Assembly (NCBI RefSeq): GCF_030816725.1
Contig: NZ_JAUSYG010000001.1
Span: 4,464,001-4,528,000 of the forward strand
Origin: Pseudarthrobacter defluvii
Lineage (GTDB): Bacteria; Actinomycetota; Actinomycetes; Actinomycetales; Micrococcaceae
Length of the DNA stretch: 64,000 nt
Direction of reading: 5' to 3'
Each line of letters begins with the position of its first letter. The stretch's first letter is position 1. The position numbers were made by a program, and so were the translations under genes. The notes beneath the pieces were generated by a model. The model was not told the DNA's origin. It searched no databases and worked only from the letters and a program-made list of their open reading frames with translations. Shown here in pieces: positions 1 to 7,497 of this stretch.

Positions 1-483
1 TACTGGTATGGACCCGACGGGCAACTGGATTGCAGTGCGGCGGTACTGAAGGCACTGCGCGATTACCGTGCGGCCGAAACCGAGATTCGCCGCAGCACCA
101 GGGACTCCATGGGAATGGGTGAAACGGACATCCTCGCCCTGCGGTACCTGCTCAGGGTCCAGGCGTCGGGCAAGCAGGTCGTCCCCAAGGATCTGAGCCG
201 GTTCCTCAATATTACTAGCGCTTCCACCACTTCGCTGATCGACCGGCTGGTGGCCAGTGGGCACGTTCGCCGTGAGGCGCATCCTTCCGACCGGCGTTCG
301 GTGGTGGTCGTCCCCACCGTGGAGTCGGACCAGGAGGTTCGCGAGACGCTCGGTGCCATGCATCGCCGCATGATGGCCGTTGCGGAAGGACTCAGCGCCG
401 AGGAGGCACGCGTCGTGGTCGATTTCCTGCAGCGCATGACCGAGTCACTGCAGCTTCGGGAAGAAGAATTAAAAGTTCACTAG
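1..483 (+). CDS. MarR-family transcriptional regulator (5' end outside window)
   Basis: The frame is already open at base 1 and runs to TAG at 481-483, so the first codons lie upstream of the window. An internal ATG at 109 would give only 124 aa and would cut off the first helix, so it is not the true start. The visible protein has a MarR winged-helix layout: a leading helix, the stretch around DILALRYLL, a recognition region (LSRFLNITSASTTSLIDRL), then the wing (RREAHPSDRRSVVV) and a C-terminal dimerisation helix. MarR proteins are cytoplasmic dimers that usually repress neighbouring genes and release DNA on binding a small phenolic ligand. The ligand and target are unknown. The palindromic DNA just after the stop (488-521) may be its own or a neighbour's operator. 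Confidence 0.85.
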   Translation, partial: YWYGPDGQLDCSAAVLKALRDYRAAETEIRRSTRDSMGMGETDILALRYLLRVQASGKQVVPKDLSRFLNITSASTTSLIDRLVASGHVRREAHPSDRRSVVVVPTVESDQEVRETLGAMHRRMMAVAEGLSAEEARVVVDFLQRMTESLQLREEELKVH

Positions 484-487
484 CCTG

Positions 488-521
488 ACTAGCTAGTTCA
501 CCTAGTTATATGTAAGCTTAC
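488..521. promoter_or_regulatory. Two short palindromes after the MarR gene
   Basis: ACTAGCTAGT (488-497) and GTAAGCTTAC (512-521) are perfect 10-bp palindromes in an AT-rich patch within otherwise GC-rich DNA. The patch lies 5 bp after the MarR stop and about 200 bp before the kinase start. It could be an operator/promoter for the kinase gene. The rest of 522-720 shows no further gene; no clear -10 or Shine-Dalgarno sequence was identified there. Confidence 0.4.
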
Positions 522-720
522 GATCGTTCCTGAAGATGCTTCCCAACGGAGTCGTGAGTGTGTTGGTTACTTACACCGCAGTTTCACCGCCTTGTCCCCT
601 AGGCTCTGTCATTCCGGGCAACCACATGGGCGTGAAGCGATTTACCCTGGACGGCACCACTGCGCCGCAGAGTGAATCCGCAGTCCACTTCTTGGGTCGC
701 GCTTCCAAGGTTTCCCCCGC

Positions 721-1698
721 ATGAGCATTCTTGAAGCAACGGAGCCGTCGGCGGTGCCGCGGGTTCACGCAGCGCCCACCATTGCCAGCCGCTATCAGCT
801 CAGGGAACGCCTGGGCCGCGGGTCCGCCGCCGAAGTCTTTCGTGGGGTGGACGTTGAAGGCGGTCCGGATGTAGCGGTCAAGATCGCGGCAGCCAACGGC
901 CGCAGGCAACACCAGCGGATTCAGAACGAAGCCGGCGTCCTGTCCGGACTCAACCACCCCTCCATCGTTCGCCTGGTTGCCCAGGGCGTCATGCCTGACG
1001 GCGGGCTGCATGCCGGACGTCCGTTCCTGGTGGAGGAACTGGCGCTGGGAACAAGCCTGGCCGAAACCATCCGGCTGCAGCGCCCGCGGCCAGCTGACGT
1101 TGCGCCCTGGGCCCGGAGCTTTTTCGATGCGCTCGCATACCTTCACGCGAGGGGCCTCGTGCACCGTGACATCAAGCCGGCAAACCTGATGTTGAGCGGC
1201 TTGCGGAGAAGTCCCGTCCGAATCATCGATTTTGGGATTGCCGCGGCAACCGGCTCGGCGCCCGAACCCGGAATTTCTTCCGGGACAGTGCATTACATGA
1301 GCCCGGAGCAGGCAGCCGGAGGTGCGGCGGAGCCGTCCTGGGATGTGTACGCCATGGGGTTGGTCCTGCTGGAACTCCTCACCGGCACCAAGGCCTTTCC
1401 GGGTACGGCCGTTGAATCCCTCGTGGCCCGCACGCTGCGGTCCCCCGAGATCCCGGACCACCTGGGGGACTGGGCTGTCCTGCTGCGATCCCTGACTGCA
1501 ATGGACCCCCTTGAGCGTCCGACGGCGGCAGTCGCCGCGGCGATGGCGGCCCGGCTGATCCCGGAGGCGCCGGCGCAAAGCCAAGGCAGCCAGCGCATCC
1601 GGCACAGCCAAGGAAGCCAGGGCAGTTGGCGCAGCCTGGGAGGCGCCGGGGCGTGTCCGGTGATGTTGGCGCCACGGCGCCATCGGCAACAGGCTTAG
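721..1698 (+). CDS. Soluble serine/threonine protein kinase
   Basis: This 325-aa Hanks-type kinase shows the full catalytic set: glycine loop LGRGSAAEV (31-39), ATP-binding Lys54 in VAVKIA, catalytic loop HRDIKPAN with Asp150, DFG at 170-172 and an activation segment ending MSPEQA. It would phosphorylate Ser/Thr on unknown cytoplasmic targets. Unlike PknB-type kinases it has no transmembrane helix and no PASTA repeats; the chain ends shortly after the kinase fold with a low-complexity Ser/Gln/Arg tail (roughly 280-325). The start ATG has only a weak AAGG upstream. Its 3' end overlaps the convergent histidine phosphatase gene by 4 bp. Kinase identity is firm; the physiological role is unknown. 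Confidence 0.9.
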   Translation: MSILEATEPSAVPRVHAAPTIASRYQLRERLGRGSAAEVFRGVDVEGGPDVAVKIAAANGRRQHQRIQNEAGVLSGLNHPSIVRLVAQGVMPDGGLHAGRPFLVEELALGTSLAETIRLQRPRPADVAPWARSFFDALAYLHARGLVHRDIKPANLMLSGLRRSPVRIIDFGIAAATGSAPEPGISSGTVHYMSPEQAAGGAAEPSWDVYAMGLVLLELLTGTKAFPGTAVESLVARTLRSPEIPDHLGDWAVLLRSLTAMDPLERPTAAVAAAMAARLIPEAPAQSQGSQRIRHSQGSQGSWRSLGGAGACPVMLAPRRHRQQA

Positions 1699-2372
1699 GG
1701 CGCGGCTACGTCCCGCCCGGTCGGATCTTCGGCCGTCGGGTCTGCCAGGGCAAGGCCGCCCACCGGGCTTCCGTCCCAGTGGATCAGGTTCCAGCCGGCA
1801 GCCAGATTGCCCTCCAGTGCAACGATCCCGGTATTGGCCAGGACATGGCGCGCAGCGAACTCGTGGTCCGCCCCGTCGGCCCGGAGCCCTGCCCAGGTGC
1901 GGATGGCGGCACCATGGCTGACCACGGCGACGGTACCGGACTGCCGCCGTTCAGCTCTCTCCACCACCTGCGCGATGGCGGCGTCGAACCGCCCGAAGAA
2001 GTCGTGGCCGTCCGGTCCTGCGGGCATGCGGCGGTCAAGGTCGCCGGCAGCCCAGGAGATGACCGTCCCCATGTAGCGTTTGTGGGCTTCGTGGTCCGTC
2101 AGCTTCTCCAGCGATCCGGCCTCGATTTCATGCAGCCCGTCCAGGATCTCCACATCGAGGGAGTGCAACCGGGCCAGCGGGGCAGCGGTGATCTGGGTCC
2201 TGACCAGGGTGGAGGCGTAGAGGGCGCCGATGCGTTCGTTGGCCAGTGCCCGCGCCATGGCCTCCGCCTGGCGTTGGCCCAGTTCGGTCAATCCGGGCCC
2301 GGGGTGGTCGGTGTCCAATTGGCCCAGCACGTTGCCGGGGGTTTCGCCGTGGCGGATCAGGAGCAACTTCAT
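1695..2372 (-). CDS. Histidine phosphatase (phosphoglycerate mutase-like) family protein
   Basis: The 225-aa protein opens with the signature LLIRHGETPGN; His8 is the expected phospho-acceptor, Arg7 binds phosphate, and the second catalytic His is in VVSHGAAIR (His153). The family contains cofactor-dependent phosphoglycerate mutases and many broad-specificity phosphatases acting on phosphosugars, nucleotides or phosphoproteins. The length fits the phosphatase branch better than true GpmA (about 250 aa). It is convergent with the Ser/Thr kinase gene and overlaps it by 4 bp (1695-1698). Substrate is not determinable from sequence. Confidence 0.88.
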   Translation of the reverse strand: MKLLLIRHGETPGNVLGQLDTDHPGPGLTELGQRQAEAMARALANERIGALYASTLVRTQITAAPLARLHSLDVEILDGLHEIEAGSLEKLTDHEAHKRYMGTVISWAAGDLDRRMPAGPDGHDFFGRFDAAIAQVVERAERRQSGTVAVVSHGAAIRTWAGLRADGADHEFAARHVLANTGIVALEGNLAAGWNLIHWDGSPVGGLALADPTAEDPTGRDVAAP

Positions 2373-2431
2373 GTTTCCAGTTTCCCACCCCCGGCGGCGC
2401 CGGCGTGCGTCCCGCCCGTCTTCCCGCTGGC

Positions 2432-2463
2432 GGGCATAAGGAAGGCCAGGGCATAAGGAAGGC
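2432..2463. repeat. Tandem 15-bp direct repeat
   Basis: GGGCATAAGGAAGGC occurs at 2432-2446 and again at 2449-2463, separated by two bases. The second copy runs into the purB terminator stem. It lies in non-coding DNA upstream of the phosphatase gene and downstream of purB, and looks like a recent slippage duplication. Confidence 0.6.
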
Positions 2464-2489
2464 GCCGGGCCTCTTTGAAGCCCGGCGCC
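2461..2489 (-). terminator. Rho-independent terminator of purB
   Basis: A 10-bp perfect stem, GGCGCCGGGC (2461-2470) with GCCCGGCGCC (2480-2489), closes a 9-nt loop. It lies 32 bp beyond the purB stop. The U-tract on the minus strand is poor, while the plus-strand side is followed by a T-rich stretch. Confidence 0.65.
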
Positions 2490-2521
2490 GCCGTCGTACT
2501 TTTTCTGCCCTGGCTTGGGGC

Positions 2522-3964
2522 TTACTTGAGGTGGTCCACCAACTGCTCCGCGATGCCCGTGTATTTGCCGGGCGTGAGCGCAAGGAGGCGTGCCTCAGCC
2601 TCGGGGGAAAGGCCCAGGCCCTGCACGAACTCCTGCATGCGGGCACCGTCCACGCGGTGGCCGCGGGTGAGGTCCTTGAGGCGCTCGTAGGGGTTCTCCA
2701 TGCCCTCGACGCCGGCAATCGCTTCGGCGCGCATCACCATCTGGATCGCCTCGCCCAGGACCTCCCAGTTGGTGTCCAGGTCCGCTGCCAGGACGTCTTC
2801 GGCAACGTCCAGGCGCTCCAGGCCCTTGGCAACGTTGGAGATGGCCAGGAGGGAGTGCCCGAATGCGACGCCGATGTTGCGCTGGCTGGAGGAGTCGGTG
2901 AGGTCGCGCTGCCAGCGTGAGGTCACCAGGGTGGCAGCCAGGGTGTCCAGCAGGCCGTTGGAGATCTCCAGGTTGGCCTCGGCATTTTCGAAGCGGATGG
3001 GGTTGACCTTGTGCGGCATGGTGGACGAACCCGTTGCGCCGGCCACCGGGATCTGCGCGAAGTAGCCAATGGAGATGTAGCTCCAGATGTCGGTGCAGAC
3101 GTTGTGCAGGATGCGGTTGAAGCGGGCCACGTCGGCGTACAGCTCTGCCTGCCAGTCGTGGCTTTCGATCTGCGTTGTCAGCGGGTTCCAGGTAAGCCCC
3201 AGGCCCTCCACGAACGACCTGGACACCTGCTGCCAGTCGGCGCTGGGAACAGAAGCGAAATGCGCGGCGTAGGTGCCGGTGGCGCCGTTGATCTTGCCGA
3301 GGTATTCGGTCCTGGCGATCCGGTCCAGCTGGCGGGTCAGGCGGTGCGCGATGACGGCCAGTTCCTTGCCCAGCGTGGTGGGGGTGGCGGGCTGGCCGTG
3401 GGTCCGGGACAGCATGGGAACGGCGCGGTTGTCCTCGGCCATCCTGCTGATCTGGTCCACCAGGGCGCGGGCTGCCGGAAGCCACACGTCCTCCACAGCG
3501 CCCTTGACGCCCAGTGCGTAGGAGAGGTTGTTGATGTCCTCGGACGTGCAGCCGAAGTGGACCATGGCGGTCAGGTTCTCGATGCCGATCCCGGGGAGCC
3601 GGCGGCCAATGTAGTACTCCACCGCCTTGACGTCATGGACTGTAACGGCCTCGATCTCGGCCAGCTCTGCCACGGAGGCGGCGTTGAATTCGGTGACGAT
3701 GGCGCGGAGCTGGTCCTGCTGTTCCGCACTCAGCGGCCCGGCGCCGGGAAGGACGCTGTTGCTGGTCAGGTGGATGAGCCATTCGACTTCGACAGCCACG
3801 CGGTCCCGGTTCAAGGCTGCCTCGGACAGGTAGTCCACGAGGGGCGCGACGGCGGACTGGTAGCGGCCGTCCAGGGGTCCAAGCGCGATTTTTTCCGGTG
3901 ACGCGGCGAGGGCCAGGCGTCCTGAGGGCGTGCGGGTATCCGCTGTGGCGGCAGTTTCAGGCAT
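2522..3964 (-). CDS. purB: Adenylosuccinate lyase
   Basis: This 480-aa enzyme cleaves SAICAR and adenylosuccinate to release fumarate in purine and AMP synthesis. The fumarase/aspartase-superfamily signature GSSTMPHKVNP, the catalytic-His region SRTHGQPATPTT and the N-terminal ALGPLDGRYQ motif place it in the E. coli-type PurB branch. It acts as a cytoplasmic homotetramer. The N-terminus carries about 25 extra residues (MPETAATADTRTPSGRLALA) before the conserved start; a downstream start cannot be excluded, but none has a better ribosome site. A terminator follows at 2461-2489. Confidence 0.95.
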   Translation of the reverse strand: MPETAATADTRTPSGRLALAASPEKIALGPLDGRYQSAVAPLVDYLSEAALNRDRVAVEVEWLIHLTSNSVLPGAGPLSAEQQDQLRAIVTEFNAASVAELAEIEAVTVHDVKAVEYYIGRRLPGIGIENLTAMVHFGCTSEDINNLSYALGVKGAVEDVWLPAARALVDQISRMAEDNRAVPMLSRTHGQPATPTTLGKELAVIAHRLTRQLDRIARTEYLGKINGATGTYAAHFASVPSADWQQVSRSFVEGLGLTWNPLTTQIESHDWQAELYADVARFNRILHNVCTDIWSYISIGYFAQIPVAGATGSSTMPHKVNPIRFENAEANLEISNGLLDTLAATLVTSRWQRDLTDSSSQRNIGVAFGHSLLAISNVAKGLERLDVAEDVLAADLDTNWEVLGEAIQMVMRAEAIAGVEGMENPYERLKDLTRGHRVDGARMQEFVQGLGLSPEAEARLLALTPGKYTGIAEQLVDHLK

Positions 3965-4146
3965 GTGCTGATTCTTTCACGAAGTCCGCCGCGGCCTTAA
4001 GCGCGTCATTCACGTTACTTGTCCACATAGCCGACGGCGGCGCTTACCGGGGAAGGGCAGCATCCTTAGCGTTGGAAGCGGCAGGGTTGGGGCGCATCAT
4101 GTGGCCGGGGAGGCCGTGACGGGAAGCAGCATGGGGGGACGAACTG

Positions 4147-4434
4147 ATGGACGGGATATGGGGCGGCGGGCTGGAGGTCAGCCTGGCGGTAGAGGAGGTG
4201 GGCAGGAAGGTGGCGCAATGTGCCGACAGTGCGGAAGAGGTCCTGGCAGGATTCCACGAGATCCAGTTGGCCAGTTGGGAATCCCCGGCCGGCCAGGCAT
4301 ACCGTAATTCCGTGAGCCTGCAGGCAGTGGCGGTCCGCCGGGCCTTGGATCGGATCCGGGAGGCGTCTGCGGCTGTGGCAGCCCATGCCCGCGCAGCGCT
4401 TATGTCCGAATGCTCGCCTGACAGCAGGTTCTAA
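4147..4434 (+). CDS. WXG100-like small helical protein
   Basis: The 95-aa protein is nearly all alpha-helical with a central turn, QLASWESPAGQAYR (Trp44), matching the size and helix-turn-helix layout of ESX/WXG100 proteins except that the motif is W-x-S rather than W-x-G. Such proteins are exported by type VII secretion, usually as heterodimers. A purine-rich GGGGGG tract sits 9 nt before the ATG. The stop TAA overlaps the ATG of the next gene by one base (TAATG), so the two are translationally coupled and probably act together. Family membership is inferred from pattern and context. Confidence 0.6.
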   Translation: MDGIWGGGLEVSLAVEEVGRKVAQCADSAEEVLAGFHEIQLASWESPAGQAYRNSVSLQAVAVRRALDRIREASAAVAAHARAALMSECSPDSRF

Positions 4435-5780
4435 TGTCAGAGGCAACACCCTCCGGTTCAGGGGGCCCCATTCAAGTCTCACCTCCGCCGACGGATGGCA
4501 TCCTGACGGTGTCCGGCGGAGTAGGTGGCATCAGCGTCCAGTTGATGGAATTGGACCTGGGAGCCGGAAGGCTTGATGGACTCGCGGAACGGCTTGCCGC
4601 CATCGAGGCTGGGCTTTTCGCCGCCTGGCAGGAGCTCGGTGCGCACCAGAACCGCCCGCGCAGCACGGGGACAGCGGCCCTCATTGCCGTTTGGGAGGCT
4701 AAGGAGACCGTCCGGACAGTTCGCCTGGAACTGCAGCGGATAAGCGGCCAGGTGCGCAGTTGCAGGCGCGAGTATGAGATTGCCGAATCCGCTGCCCACC
4801 TGAAGTGGCGGCTGGGTTTGTCGGATCCGGACGTGGAGCTCCAGAAGCACGTGGACTTCTGGCGGACGGGATTCCTTAACGGCGATGCCACTGAAATGCT
4901 GGTGGCAGATGCCGTCATCCTCCTTCCCGCGATCAAGCCCGCGGTTGAAGAAAATATCCCTGCGCTGCGTACGGGCCCGGTGAAGGCCACGCAGGAAGAG
5001 AGCGTGCGTATTGACCTCAATGCGAGTCCCGCCGGGCTGCTTGAACGGGTGCGGCTGATCGAGGCGCGTGGAAGCGGCTACATCGAAATCATTGAGGTTG
5101 ATAACGGAGGCGGTAAAGCCTACGTTGTGGTGGTTCCCGGGACCCAGGTGAACGAATCCGACGGCGGAACCAATCCTTTCGATTTGGGCGGCATCGTCGA
5201 TGGCATGGGCAGCCGCTCCGAACGCGTGAATGCGGCTGTAGTGCAGTCGCTGCATGCCGCCGGCGCGGAACCGGGAGCGGACGTGGTTGCCGTGGGCTAC
5301 AGCCAAGGTGGCATTCACGCCATGAACCTGGCCGCTGATGAAGGCTTCTTGAAGGAGTACCACCTCAAATACGTCCTGACTGCCGGTTCTCCCGTTTCGC
5401 GCATCATGCCTGCCCCTGACGTCAGCACCCTTCACCTGGAGCACCGGACGGACTGGGTGCCCGGCAGCGACGGCTTGCCGAACCGCGACGCCAGGAACCA
5501 GGTCACCGTCACCATGACCAATGACCTCTATGTGCGCGGGGGAGAAGACGCCGGTCTGGGCCCCGGGCACAGCCTCATGGGCTACGAGGAAGCGGGTCGC
5601 CTGGTGGGTGCCAGCAAAGACCCCTCACTGGTCCAGTCCACGGCGGTACTAAGCGGCGTCCTGGGTACAGGCGGTGCTGCCACTGCCACCCGTTTCTCCC
5701 TGTCCAAAACTCCGCCGCCGCCTGTCCCCAAAGACCCTCGGGACCCTTTTTCCGGGCGGCCGCAGCCGGGTGCACGGTAG
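4434..5780 (+). CDS. Alpha/beta-hydrolase with helical N-terminal domain, probable type VII secretion substrate
   Basis: The first ~150 of 448 residues are amphipathic helices containing YEIAE (114-118), which fits the YxxxD/E export motif. Residues ~215-390 look like an alpha/beta-hydrolase: strand YVVVVPGTQ, nucleophile elbow GYSQGG with Ser290, and plausible triad partners Asp340 (HRTDWVPG) and His379 (GPGHSLMGY). The GxSxG layout suggests a lipase or esterase. The C-terminus is proline-rich and disordered. No Sec signal or membrane segment is present. Coupling to the WXG100-like gene through TAATG suggests a chaperone/partner relation as for LXG-type effectors. No immunity or secretion gene is adjacent; a GH25-like gene follows on the opposite strand. 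Confidence 0.65.
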   Translation: MSEATPSGSGGPIQVSPPPTDGILTVSGGVGGISVQLMELDLGAGRLDGLAERLAAIEAGLFAAWQELGAHQNRPRSTGTAALIAVWEAKETVRTVRLELQRISGQVRSCRREYEIAESAAHLKWRLGLSDPDVELQKHVDFWRTGFLNGDATEMLVADAVILLPAIKPAVEENIPALRTGPVKATQEESVRIDLNASPAGLLERVRLIEARGSGYIEIIEVDNGGGKAYVVVVPGTQVNESDGGTNPFDLGGIVDGMGSRSERVNAAVVQSLHAAGAEPGADVVAVGYSQGGIHAMNLAADEGFLKEYHLKYVLTAGSPVSRIMPAPDVSTLHLEHRTDWVPGSDGLPNRDARNQVTVTMTNDLYVRGGEDAGLGPGHSLMGYEEAGRLVGASKDPSLVQSTAVLSGVLGTGGAATATRFSLSKTPPPPVPKDPRDPFSGRPQPGAR

Positions 5781-5807
5781 GAAAGCCGGCTGCCAGGGCG
5801 GCGGGAG

Positions 5808-6716
5808 TCAGGCGATCTGGGCCGCGTGCAGTTCAGCGTGCAGACTGGAGCGCGGCTTTTCCGGTGGCGGGGCGGGTTGCGGCGCCGGCTGTGGGGCCGG
5901 TGCCGGGAACGCCGCAGGGCACCGGTAGTTGTAGTCGAGGTCGTCTTCCGTGAACTGTGTGGTGGTTACCGTCCCGCCGGGCGTCAAAGGGGCAGCCTCG
6001 CAGTACTCCTGCGCGGACTCCGCAGAGTGGGGGCCGGCCAGCCAGTTTTGAAGTTTGTAGAGGTTGCTGCCGGGGCTGACTTCGCCCGCAATCTCACTGA
6101 ATTGGTATCCAGTGGAGTAAATCCCCACCTCTGCTCCGGCGTCCTGCAGGTACGCGGTCATGCCTTCCAGTTCGGCCGCATTGACTGCCTTGTCCCATAA
6201 CCAGCTGTTGCCGAATTCAACATCGAGCCACCACATGCGGCGTGCGATAGCGTATCCGGCTTCTTGTAGGATCCCGGCGGCATTGCCGGCCATGGCATAG
6301 CCGTGCGCAAAACCGCAGGCAGGCGACGCGGTGCCGTCGCACATCCCGTACGGGTTGGCGACAGCGGTGCCCTGGTAGATGTTGTCTGCCGGCCACCACA
6401 GGGACTCCACAGGTCCTGCCGATGCCGTGTTCACATACACTGCCGCCGGCGTGCCGCCCGTCGAGTCGCCGCTTTGGTCTGCCCACGCCAGCTGGGCGGA
6501 CAGGCACGGGTTGGCTGTAGCCGGCCGACCGCCATTCACGCCCACGATCGCGAATGCCGGCGGCGCAGGAAGATCCCTGCCGCACTGCGGCCAGGAGATG
6601 TCGTTGCCCAGCCCGGCGGGATCGGGCGCCGGCCTTGTCTCCATGTCCCCATAGGCCGGACCGGCCTGCCAGGCGAAGAGCAGGCAGGCGGCGAGCAGGA
6701 TTCTTATGGGCTTCAT
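5808..6716 (-). CDS. Secreted glycoside hydrolase 25-like (DUF1906-type) protein
   Basis: The 302-aa protein starts with a Sec signal peptide (charged N-terminus, hydrophobic core ILLAACLLFAW, cleavage near PAYG). The mature part has NDISWPQCG, FAIVGVNGG and MWWLDVEFGNSW, which match strand ends of a lysozyme-like TIM barrel in actinobacterial secreted proteins. A role in cell-wall hydrolysis is possible, but the acidic residues needed are only partly evident. The C-terminus is Pro/Ala-rich. A good AAGG lies 2 nt before the ATG. It is convergent with the hydrolase gene at 4434-5780, 27 bp away. Confidence 0.65.
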   Translation of the reverse strand: MKPIRILLAACLLFAWQAGPAYGDMETRPAPDPAGLGNDISWPQCGRDLPAPPAFAIVGVNGGRPATANPCLSAQLAWADQSGDSTGGTPAAVYVNTASAGPVESLWWPADNIYQGTAVANPYGMCDGTASPACGFAHGYAMAGNAAGILQEAGYAIARRMWWLDVEFGNSWLWDKAVNAAELEGMTAYLQDAGAEVGIYSTGYQFSEIAGEVSPGSNLYKLQNWLAGPHSAESAQEYCEAAPLTPGGTVTTTQFTEDDLDYNYRCPAAFPAPAPQPAPQPAPPPEKPRSSLHAELHAAQIA

Positions 6717-6966
6717 ACCTTGCCCCCGTGTTCCGGAATTGACAGCGACGGACGCATTTACGGTCCGGTTCGAAGCCTAAAAGGCCGGCGCCCCGGGGGT
6801 CATGGGTGGCCGGTACTGGAATTTAGGAAGCATTTAGGGGGAACGGCACTTGTTATGTACCTGTTTCCGGGGGCCTTCCTACTTGGGCGGTCGGGTCCGG
6901 CTTGGAGGGCAAGGCCGGCAAGTCCCGGCAAGTCCCGGCAAGTCCGGGCCGATCGCGGCAGGGAGG
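6717..6966. other. Non-coding interval
   Basis: No supported gene lies between the divergent-side start of the secreted protein (6716) and the stop of the holin-like gene (6967). It holds three tandem 10-mers (6915-6944) and GC-rich sequence. Confidence 0.4.
6915..6944. repeat. Three tandem copies of a 10-bp unit
   Basis: CCGGCAAGTC is repeated exactly at 6915-6924, 6925-6934 and 6935-6944, directly downstream of the holin-like gene stop. It is probably a slippage-generated micro-satellite. Confidence 0.8.
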
Positions 6967-7392
6967 TCAGCGCCGGCCGCCCGGCAGCAAACCGGCAACC
7001 AGCGAAACAAGGGAAATGATGATCGCAGCCAGGACCGCAGTCCAGAAAAAGGAATCAATGGTGAGGTGCACCGGCGTATAGCTGCTGATCCAGGCCGTCA
7101 GGTACAGCATGGCCGCGTTGATGATGATCGCGAACAGGCCGAGCGTCAGGATGGTGATGGGAAGTGCAAGGAGCCTTACCAGAGGCCGGACGAAGGCGTT
7201 CACCACGCCGAAGATAAGTCCAATAAAGAGGTAGGCCAGGACAATCCCAATGGTCCCGGTGTCCTGCGAGATGCCGGTCCTGGCCACGGCATCGGATGCA
7301 GCAGTGCTGGTGATGTCCATGCCAGGCAGGACCCAGCTGGCGGCCCAAAGCGCAGCGGCATTGACGACGACCCGAAGGATGAGGGAACCCAT
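6967..7392 (-). CDS. Phage holin family 4 / YvlD-like membrane protein
   Basis: The 141-aa protein has four hydrophobic helices (about residues 5-25, 45-70, 75-100, 105-135) with conserved VNAAALWAASWVLPGMDI and the glycine-rich LIFGVVNAFVRP turn. This matches the mycobacterial 4-TM holin / YvlD family found in many non-phage chromosomes. Despite the family name a lytic role is not established. It is divergent from the aminotransferase gene at 7498, separated by 105 bp. Confidence 0.8.
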   Translation of the reverse strand: MGSLILRVVVNAAALWAASWVLPGMDITSTAASDAVARTGISQDTGTIGIVLAYLFIGLIFGVVNAFVRPLVRLLALPITILTLGLFAIIINAAMLYLTAWISSYTPVHLTIDSFFWTAVLAAIIISLVSLVAGLLPGGRR

Positions 7393-7497
7393 GCCACTAT
7401 GCTTCCATACCGCCTTGCCGGGCGGCTGTGGGCGGGCAATGAATTTCTGCCGTTTGCTCCCCTGATCCCTTCGGGGGCTGGAAGTAGGCTAGGGGCC

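Noticed and set aside
571..1689. Long minus-strand frame antisense to the Ser/Thr kinase
   Set aside because: No family motifs; the kinase on the plus strand explains the codon bias.
4147..5780. Complete type VII secretion cluster
   Set aside because: No EccC-type ATPase, mycosin or membrane components are present around either WXG100-like locus.
6915..6944. Possible CRISPR-like repeat
   Set aside because: Unit is only 10 bp with no spacers and no cas genes.
6850..7497. N-terminal extension of the aminotransferase frame
   Set aside because: Low-complexity shadow that overlaps the holin-like gene antisense; family homology starts at 7498.
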